64,000 bases of DNA from an uncultured Clostridia bacterium. GTDB taxonomy: Bacteria; Bacillota; Clostridia; Lachnospirales; Cellulosilyticaceae. How positions within the stretch are numbered: the stretch's first letter is position 1; each line of letters starts with the position of its first letter. Location of the stretch: positions 1 through 64,000 of the forward strand of contig CAKZUB010000062.1 in assembly GCA_937921505.1 (NCBI GenBank), in the 5' to 3' direction. Of the stretch, positions 58,080-64,000 are shown one piece after another. The notes under the pieces are model-generated. The model saw only the letters and a list, made by a program, of their open reading frames with translations. It did no database searches and was not told where the DNA came from. Both the position numbers and the translations under genes were made by a program.

Positions 58080-59711
58080 TTAGCTCTTCTTAAACTCCTT
58101 AACAGCAGGGATTGTAATAAGTACAGTAGTACCTTTATTTAACTCACTTGTAATAGATAAACCATATTTATTACCATAAAATAGTTTAATGCGCTCATTA
58201 ATGTTTTTCAAACCATAGCCATGTGCCTCTATTGCATTACTTAATAAAATAGTGTTTAGTTGTTCGGGCTCTATCCCTATACCATTATCATTTACCGATA
58301 AAAAAATCTTTTGATCTTCAAGTCTACCTTTAATAATGATTTTACCCACTTTGCTCTGTTTCTCCATAATTCCGTGAAGAATAGCATTCTCAATAATAGG
58401 TTGTAAAAGAATCTTGATAATTGTGTAACTATAAACCGTGTCATCTATATCAAACACAGCCTCTATCGTTTGATCTAAGCGCATATTTTGAATTGCGATA
58501 TATAGTTTAGCATGTTCAAGTTCATCTTCTATAGAGATGATATCTTTTCCCTTACTTAAACTTAATTTATAAAACTTAGAGAGTAATTTTACTAAAGAAG
58601 ATATTTGTGGCACATTATGATCTATAGCTGTCCAATTGATTAAATCCAGCGTATTATATAAAAAATGCGGGTTAATCTGCCCTTGTAAAGCCTTTAGTTG
58701 AAAGTTTCTTCTTCTAATCACTGATTTAGATACCATATGTGAGAAAATACCAGCTGTTATCGATACCAAAAATAACAATATAAACATATCCTCACGGATT
58801 CTTTTACTTGGTTGCAAAATTTCTTCTTGTGGAATAATAGTGACAAGTAATAAATCTGTATTATTAATATTCTGACATTCTAACAACACCTTCTTTTGAT
58901 TGATTACAACGCTTTGAAAAGATTGCCCCACCCCTTCATCGGCTTCACGTTTCAAATCACTATAGCTCATTAAGTTCATGACCTTATCATACGCCACAGA
59001 TGAACTAACAACCTGCTCATTAGGCCCTAAGAGGTATGTGATAGTATTGTTAGTTACTGAAGTATTCATCAATATATTCTTAATATCTTGTGCTCTATAA
59101 TCAATCCTGAGTATGGCTATTACTTTTTGAAAATCATCTGGATCTATTATAAATCTAACCAAAGAAATTGTCGGTTCATCTTTATAGGACATATCATTAT
59201 TTTCAAAATACAACCATTTATATTTTACTTTTCCACTACGTAACTCTTCATACCACTCTGTTGATTTAATACTTTCTATATCAAGATATGTATAATTATC
59301 AAGAAACACTTGTTCCTCTGATGTATAATATCTTATCTTATAAATATTTTTTAGTTGTAAAAATGTTTCATTAAGCCTATTGAGCCTTAACATATTTCCT
59401 CTTTTTTCAAATACCCCTTTTTCCTCATTGTCTTTATCAGTGAGTAGCCTCATCTCATTATTTGTGATAATGGTATAAGATATTTCAGAGCCATAATCTA
59501 ACTCTCTTGATAAAAAAGAGATCGCTTGATTAAAAGACTGCTGCGCTGAGTAATGCAGAAGCGATTCTACAGAAGAATAGGCATTTTTATAGGAAGTAAA
59601 CGTAAATAATCCAAAAGGAAGTACTATCAGAATAAAATAAGAGAGTAGCAGCTTTTGCTTAATCCTTGTACTAAAAAAATACTGGATGTAACGAATAGGA
59701 TTTATTTTCAT
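58080..59711 (-). CDS. YesM-type sensor histidine kinase
   Basis: 543 residues: a helix near 18-38, an extracellular sensor of about 240 residues (Cache-like, with VIAILRIDYRAQDIKNIL), a second helix near 285-305, a short linker in place of a clear HAMP, a His_kinase domain with QGQINPHFLYNTLDL, and HATPase with IIENAILHGIM, DNGIGIE and YGLKNINERI. Its start overlaps the stop of the response regulator gene (59708) by four bases (ATGA). It likely senses a sugar or the loaded binding protein for the downstream transporter. Confidence 0.92.
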   Translation of the reverse strand: MKINPIRYIQYFFSTRIKQKLLLSYFILIVLPFGLFTFTSYKNAYSSVESLLHYSAQQSFNQAISFLSRELDYGSEISYTIITNNEMRLLTDKDNEEKGVFEKRGNMLRLNRLNETFLQLKNIYKIRYYTSEEQVFLDNYTYLDIESIKSTEWYEELRSGKVKYKWLYFENNDMSYKDEPTISLVRFIIDPDDFQKVIAILRIDYRAQDIKNILMNTSVTNNTITYLLGPNEQVVSSSVAYDKVMNLMSYSDLKREADEGVGQSFQSVVINQKKVLLECQNINNTDLLLVTIIPQEEILQPSKRIREDMFILLFLVSITAGIFSHMVSKSVIRRRNFQLKALQGQINPHFLYNTLDLINWTAIDHNVPQISSLVKLLSKFYKLSLSKGKDIISIEDELEHAKLYIAIQNMRLDQTIEAVFDIDDTVYSYTIIKILLQPIIENAILHGIMEKQSKVGKIIIKGRLEDQKIFLSVNDNGIGIEPEQLNTILLSNAIEAHGYGLKNINERIKLFYGNKYGLSITSELNKGTTVLITIPAVKEFKKS

Positions 59712-61291
59712 AGGTTATGTTTCTCCTTATATTCAGAAGGTGTCATATGAGTCGTCTTTTTAAATATCTTAGTAAAATAATTATGATCAGTATAGCCTAC
59801 CAAATTTGCAATGTCATAGATCTTATAATTACTCTTAAGAAATAATTCTTTTGCCTTTTCTATTCTTATCTCACGAATAAATTGATTAATTGTTTTATTT
59901 GTTTCTTTTTTAAAAATAAAACATAAATAGGTGTCTGATAAATAGAGCATCTGTGCTATTATTTTAATAGATAAATTAGGATCTTGATAATGGCTTCCTA
60001 TTATTTTTATAACATCTGAAATGATCTTTTTTGTTCCTTTTGCCTTTTGTATTTCATCAAAGTATTTTTCACTCATATTTAGAATATATCGTTCAACGTC
60101 TGAAATAAGATAAAACTTGGATAATGTTTCCCATAATAAGTTGTAGGACGCCATCTCTTCAAATTTAATACTTCGTCTCTTTGCCGCCTCATATATACAA
60201 ATAATAATCTTATAGTAAACTTCCTTTGAAAAATTAGGCAAAAGGTATTTTTGCTTCTTAAACTCATTTGTAATATTGGCTATTATTTGAATGAACTCTG
60301 CTTTATTTTCTTCTTCTAATACTTCTTCAATTTTTTTATAAAAACTTTCCTTTAATTCGTAGAGCGTATCATCTATTTCTTGATAAATAGCATATTTGTT
60401 GATCCCTTTATAGTACAGTTCTTGAAGTGCAACGACCGCATCGCTATAAGCATCTGGGATATTAAGTAAACTCCTTGTAGATCTGCTTGTACCTATAAAG
60501 TAAAAACTCTCATCATATAAACTTGTTTCAATTTGCTGTATGATATGAATGATCTCTGAATCTTTAAAACTCTTTTTATCTTCTTCCATTCTGTAGAAAA
60601 TAATCACATAACAATCGGGTGATTTATGACCAATTATATAACCTATCTTACTCTTTTCTATTGAAGTGCTGATTTTATCGTAAAGTAAGTCTAAGTTAAT
60701 AATCTGCCTGTCATCATCAGCTAAGAATCTTATAATTGTTATAAAATAAGCACTTTCATTGGTTAAGTGAATATTAGCACATGCCATTGCATGGGGTAAT
60801 TGCTGCTCATTATACTTTTTCTTGATAATATCTAAAACTAATTGACTTATAGTTATTAATTCATTTTCTTTTATTATGTTAGTCATAATATTTTGTTTTG
60901 TCTTTTGATCATCTTCCTTAAAACATTGACTGGTAGCTTCTTTTACTGTAGCAATAACTTCTTCAAGGTCAATGGGTTTTTCTATATAACTAATAGCTTT
61001 TAAATGTATAGCAGCCTTGAGATACTCTTTATCCGAGTAAGCACTCATAAAAATTATTTTACAGTTAGGCAGGTAATCTCTTATTTGCTTTGCAAACTCC
61101 ACCCCAGTAAGATGAGGCATGCGAATATCCGTAAGAATAATATGAGGCATAAAAACCTTTGCCAATTTTAGCGCACTGAGCCCGTCAGCCGCTTGTTCAA
61201 TAGTAGTTACCCCTAGGCTCTCCCAATCAACGTGCTTAATCAAACCATTTCTAACAAAACTTTCATCATCAACGATTAGTAATTTATACAT
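59708..61291 (-). CDS. YesN-type response regulator
   Basis: About 527 residues: a receiver domain (IVDDESF, Asp55 in ILTDIRMP, Lys in YIEKPID), a variable middle, and a C-terminal AraC helix-turn-helix pair (LYLSDTYLCFIFKKETN; VGYTDHNYFTKIFKKTTH). The start is the ATG at 61291; AAGGAG lies upstream with a slightly long spacing of 11, and the GTG at 61303 overlaps that site. It is the first gene of the operon running to the enoyl-CoA hydratase-like gene, and it is divergent from an orphan paralogue. Confidence 0.9.
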   Translation of the reverse strand: MYKLLIVDDESFVRNGLIKHVDWESLGVTTIEQAADGLSALKLAKVFMPHIILTDIRMPHLTGVEFAKQIRDYLPNCKIIFMSAYSDKEYLKAAIHLKAISYIEKPIDLEEVIATVKEATSQCFKEDDQKTKQNIMTNIIKENELITISQLVLDIIKKKYNEQQLPHAMACANIHLTNESAYFITIIRFLADDDRQIINLDLLYDKISTSIEKSKIGYIIGHKSPDCYVIIFYRMEEDKKSFKDSEIIHIIQQIETSLYDESFYFIGTSRSTRSLLNIPDAYSDAVVALQELYYKGINKYAIYQEIDDTLYELKESFYKKIEEVLEEENKAEFIQIIANITNEFKKQKYLLPNFSKEVYYKIIICIYEAAKRRSIKFEEMASYNLLWETLSKFYLISDVERYILNMSEKYFDEIQKAKGTKKIISDVIKIIGSHYQDPNLSIKIIAQMLYLSDTYLCFIFKKETNKTINQFIREIRIEKAKELFLKSNYKIYDIANLVGYTDHNYFTKIFKKTTHMTPSEYKEKHNL

Positions 61292-61411
61292 TGTAGCTAC
61301 CACTCCTTCTAGTTTAAAAATATGTTTTCCTTTAGTCCTATTTATTATTAATTAAATTTATAGTAATATATCTTTATACCCTACTCCACTATAATTGAAA
61401 GGAGGCAACTC

Positions 61412-62941
61412 ATGTACACATTACTACTCGTTGATGATGCATCCTATACAAGACAAGGTATTTTAAAAGCTCTCCCCCTTCAACAACTTCAGATAACTAA
61501 AGTCATAGAAGCTGAAGATGGCATAGACGCACTTAGGCGTATCCACTTAGAAACTCCAGACATTATATTAACAGATGTAAAGATGCCTAGAATGGATGGC
61601 ATTGAAATGTCATTAAACATAAGAAAAAAACATCCAAATTGTATTATTATTTTCATGAGTGGCTATAGTGAACAATCTTTCCTACGTTCAGCAATAAAGC
61701 TAAGAGCCATTCATTATGTTGATAAACCGATAGATATGGATGAAATCATAAATGTCTTACAAGAAGCTGTATTACTTTGTGCTAAGCAAAATGAAACTTT
61801 AGAAATTATTGATAATCACACACAACACCAATTACTTCTTGCTCTTACAAAAAGTAAAGCAGATACAAATGAGGTAAACCTCAGCCTAAAACTCATTAAT
61901 ATTGATGCCAAAAAGGTTACTAACGCCCTTACATTTATTATAAAACTTTTACCTGAACCTGATATCGAAGATGAGTTGCTCTATCACATGCAGCAATCTT
62001 ATTTATCAATAGTAGACTTATTTCTTTCTGGATATCCTCTCGCTTATCTTCGTACATTTAAAGATAGTCATACTTTAGTTTGTCACTTATTACAAATAGA
62101 TAAAACTATCAACCTCTCCTCTAAAACATGGCAAAAGGCAATCTTCTCAAAGTTATCCACCAATTTAAACCATTATAAACATTTTATAGCAGTAGGTATA
62201 CCTGTTAAAAACTACCTATCGTTAAATCATTCCTATACATCAGCTATAATTAGTTTGCATCAGAATTTTTTTATTGGAGTAAACTCAACTTCTTATAGCA
62301 ACTATCTTCCGTTAAAAAAATATTCCTTTCCACCTAAGAGCTTACTCCAATTCGAAAAATGTATCACAAATAAAGATAAGCTCCAAGCTCTTAATATAGT
62401 TAACCTCTTATCACAAACTTATCAAAAACATACTGGAACTACTATTCCTCAAGTTAAACTCGATTATTTCAAGTTTATTTTACATCTACATACAGAAGAT
62501 GAAAATCTTATTTGGAATGCTTTAACTAATGCCTATACACTTTCTGAATTAGATTGTTTTGTAAAAGATTATATTGAAGCCTATTTTAAAACTTTGGAAG
62601 TTCAAAGTGACAAGCGGCAAATATCTACAGCCATTTATGATTTTATACACATGAATTATTCCAATAATGATTTTACTATTGATATGATGAGTCAAGCGTT
62701 AAACTTAACCTCCACATATCTTAGTTATATCTTCAAACAAGAAACAGGTGAAACAATCAATCATTATCTCACTCAGTATAGAATTAAACAAGCTAAACAA
62801 CATCTGCCAAATATGAGTTATAAAATATCAAATATTGGCGCCATGGTAGGATATGGTGATAATAATTACTTCGCTAAAGTATTTAAGCGTACAACCGGCA
62901 CGTCTCCCTCAGAGTTTAGAAGAATAGTATGTTCTTCTTAA
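61412..62941 (+). CDS. Orphan YesN-type response regulator
   Basis: 509 residues. The receiver domain is intact (LLVDDASYTR, Asp55 in ILTDVKMP, Lys in YVDKPID), with a middle region of about 270 residues and a C-terminal AraC helix-turn-helix pair (LNLTSTYLSYIFKQETG; VGYGDNNYFAKVFKRTTG). It is clearly a paralogue of the divergent regulator at 59708, with the same receiver spacing and similar helices, but no kinase gene accompanies it in this window. It may be phosphorylated by the neighbouring kinase or a distant one. The start ATG follows AAAGGAGG. Its last codons and downstream sequence recur at 35209-35318. Confidence 0.9.
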   Translation: MYTLLLVDDASYTRQGILKALPLQQLQITKVIEAEDGIDALRRIHLETPDIILTDVKMPRMDGIEMSLNIRKKHPNCIIIFMSGYSEQSFLRSAIKLRAIHYVDKPIDMDEIINVLQEAVLLCAKQNETLEIIDNHTQHQLLLALTKSKADTNEVNLSLKLINIDAKKVTNALTFIIKLLPEPDIEDELLYHMQQSYLSIVDLFLSGYPLAYLRTFKDSHTLVCHLLQIDKTINLSSKTWQKAIFSKLSTNLNHYKHFIAVGIPVKNYLSLNHSYTSAIISLHQNFFIGVNSTSYSNYLPLKKYSFPPKSLLQFEKCITNKDKLQALNIVNLLSQTYQKHTGTTIPQVKLDYFKFILHLHTEDENLIWNALTNAYTLSELDCFVKDYIEAYFKTLEVQSDKRQISTAIYDFIHMNYSNNDFTIDMMSQALNLTSTYLSYIFKQETGETINHYLTQYRIKQAKQHLPNMSYKISNIGAMVGYGDNNYFAKVFKRTTGTSPSEFRRIVCSS

Positions 62942-63012
62942 TCATATTGTAATATGAATTATTTATAAGTAATATAGTAATATCCTTTGTTCTATAGCAA
63001 TATCCTTAACTC
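62903..63012. repeat. Region duplicated at 35209-35318
   Basis: The last twelve codons of the orphan regulator plus about 70 bases downstream recur at 35209-35318 without gaps. No gene is recognised between here and the hydrolase fragment. Confidence 0.75.
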
Positions 63013-63114
63013 TAACTACTTACTCACAAATTTATTACAACTGAAAATATAGATATGGACTGTCATAAGCTTTCCCTGTAATACTGCCACAAGTAAAAAG
63101 TTCAATGCAACTTA

Positions 63115-63489
63115 TCATACTCGGTCTAAGACAAGTGAACTAATGACTGATAAAAAACTGCTGTTACAGCGATACGGTTCACCGTATCGCTGTAACAGCA
63201 GTTTTTTATCAGTCATATATGAGTACACCTCATTAACAAGAATATTTTCTAGTGCTTTACTGTTATTAACCATTACATAGTGTCCTGATTTCTCAACCGT
63301 AAAAAATTCTTTATGTGGGGAATTTATAGATTCAAAGTAATTCTTTGCTAAGTCCGGCGGCGTAACGCCATCAGACTCACCCATAATGTAAAACACTGGA
63401 AAGTTATAGTCCTTTGATAATGACTCTATTGTATAACCCTCACAAATTAGTTCATCAAGTAATCTATTTTGTAAGGATGTTATATTGTT
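63115..63489 (-). pseudogene. C-terminal fragment of an alpha/beta hydrolase
   Basis: The frame reads SLQNRLLDELICEGYTIESL, then NFPVFYIMGESDGVTPPDLA and VEKSGHYVMVNN. This is the end of an alpha/beta hydrolase with the acid Asp (GESDG) and the catalytic His (SGHY). The front part with the nucleophile is missing, and there is no start with a ribosome binding site. The 3' end runs into a 74-bp palindrome, so the last 35 residues are probably not native. It lies just after a similar hydrolase gene, suggesting a decayed tandem copy. Confidence 0.65.
63143..63216. repeat. 74-bp near-perfect palindrome
   Basis: Arms of 36 bases (63143-63178 and 63181-63216) are exact reverse complements separated by only TC. 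The right arm, read on the minus strand, continues the hydrolase frame (MTDKKLLLQRYG); the left arm is its inverted copy. There is no T-run as in a terminator. Confidence 0.9.
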
Positions 63490-63496
63490 ACTTATT

Positions 63497-64000
63497 TTAT
63501 TTTATATCCGCAAGATTATTTGTGCCTACCAACACATCCCTCTCCAAAATTTGTCCCACTTTCTCAGGTTCTTCAAATATGGGAGTATGCGCTGAATTCA
63601 TAAAGGTATAGAATCCTTTTATAGGGGCCTGCAACTTTTCAAAGTATTGCTTTGTCAAAGTATAATTGCATGTATAATCGTGTATCCCTTCAAAGAAATA
63701 AACGGGAATATCTAACTTCTGTACCTTCTTGGTCAAATCCGTTTCCATCACCTCATACCACATCTTCTGATATTGGCTAGAGTTTTTACCTCGCCACAAA
63801 TTTATCTTTTCACTGAGGGTATACTCTCTGCTTTGGAAACTTGTGAAAAAGATATCGGTGATAACTGATTTCATATTGTGCATGGTACCAATGCCGATGC
63901 TGTGCATGGCTTCATCACGTAGACCTCGATAGGCCTTTGGTATAGTATTCATCTTAGGAATAGGAAACTTCTCAAGCCTTCGAACCATTTTTATGTTTCC
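63497..64000 (-). CDS. Alpha/beta hydrolase, 5' end beyond the window
   Basis: 168 codons are open up to the window edge (reading in with GNIKMVRRLEKF). Content: helical cap (SIGIGTMHNMKSVITDIFF, LSEKINLWRGKNSSQYQKMWYEV), then PVYFFEGIHDYTCNYTLTKQYFEKLQAP with the acid Asp and MNSAHTPIFEEPEKVG with the catalytic His. It resembles the C-terminal part of proline-iminopeptidase-like S33 hydrolases; the nucleophile Ser must lie outside the window. The ATG at 63988 is internal to the fold and probably not the start. Confidence 0.8.
   Translation of the reverse strand, partial: GNIKMVRRLEKFPIPKMNTIPKAYRGLRDEAMHSIGIGTMHNMKSVITDIFFTSFQSREYTLSEKINLWRGKNSSQYQKMWYEVMETDLTKKVQKLDIPVYFFEGIHDYTCNYTLTKQYFEKLQAPIKGFYTFMNSAHTPIFEEPEKVGQILERDVLVGTNNLADIK

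Noticed and set aside
63143-63216. Palindrome as a Rho-independent terminator
   Set aside because: There is no T-run after either arm, the two-base centre is too tight for a normal loop, and one arm is part of the hydrolase reading frame.

Overview
The window is AT-rich, with strong GGAGG-type ribosome binding sites and a typical Firmicutes set: YesM/YesN two-component pairs, many AraC regulators, CUT1 sugar transporters without their own ATPase, and an S-layer-homology protein. It most likely comes from an anaerobic, polysaccharide-using Clostridia (Lachnospirales-like) chromosome. That placement is an inference from gene content; no rRNA or tRNA is present to confirm it.

Layout. 0-2.1 kb: start of a gene leaving the window, then a DUF47-PiT phosphate uptake operon. 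2.1-5.7 kb: a two-component system preceded by a small protein that looks like a histidine kinase without its catalytic parts. 5.9-10.7 kb: a ribose-type ABC transporter operon (binding protein, double ATPase, permease) whose only enzyme is a uroporphyrinogen-decarboxylase (URO-D) superfamily protein. 11-24.2 kb: a run of further URO-D superfamily genes, intact and broken, mixed with AraC regulators (one with a PocR sensor domain) and a HEPN/MNT toxin-antitoxin pair. Near 20.5-24.2 kb the cluster is decaying: one URO-D gene has an in-frame UAG, a GH42 gene is reduced to fragments, and an IS4-type element with a deletion has replaced the middle of another URO-D-like gene.

24.3-34.6 kb: a glycan operon reading leftward (YesM, YesN, binding protein, two permeases, GH43, GH42) with recognisable promoters before the sensor kinase and the binding protein. 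34.7-35.5 kb is a graveyard of gene tails: a URO-D-like C-terminus, the end of a YesN-type regulator, and the end of a glycerol kinase. 35.5-43.6 kb: GH2 beta-galactosidase with a divergent AraC gene, then a ThuA plus two Gfo/Idh/MocA oxidoreductase operon with its own divergent AraC gene. 43.7-50.7 kb: a PAS-GGDEF-EAL protein and a large S-layer-anchored surface protein whose reading frame is cut by an in-frame UAG. 50.9-62.9 kb: an AraC gene, a second glycan operon (YesN, YesM, two permeases, binding protein, DUF4038-type glycoside hydrolase, enoyl-CoA hydratase-like protein), and a divergent orphan YesN-type regulator. 63-64 kb: alpha/beta hydrolase fragments and a 74-bp near-perfect palindrome.

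Taken together, the genes form extracellular sugar sensing, import and hydrolysis modules. Each has local regulators and is interleaved with an expanded URO-D-fold family of unknown substrate. No corrinoid protein or reductive activator is present here, so a methyl-transfer role for those enzymes is only a hypothesis. Start codons were moved from the longest ORF where a ribosome binding site clearly favoured an internal start.
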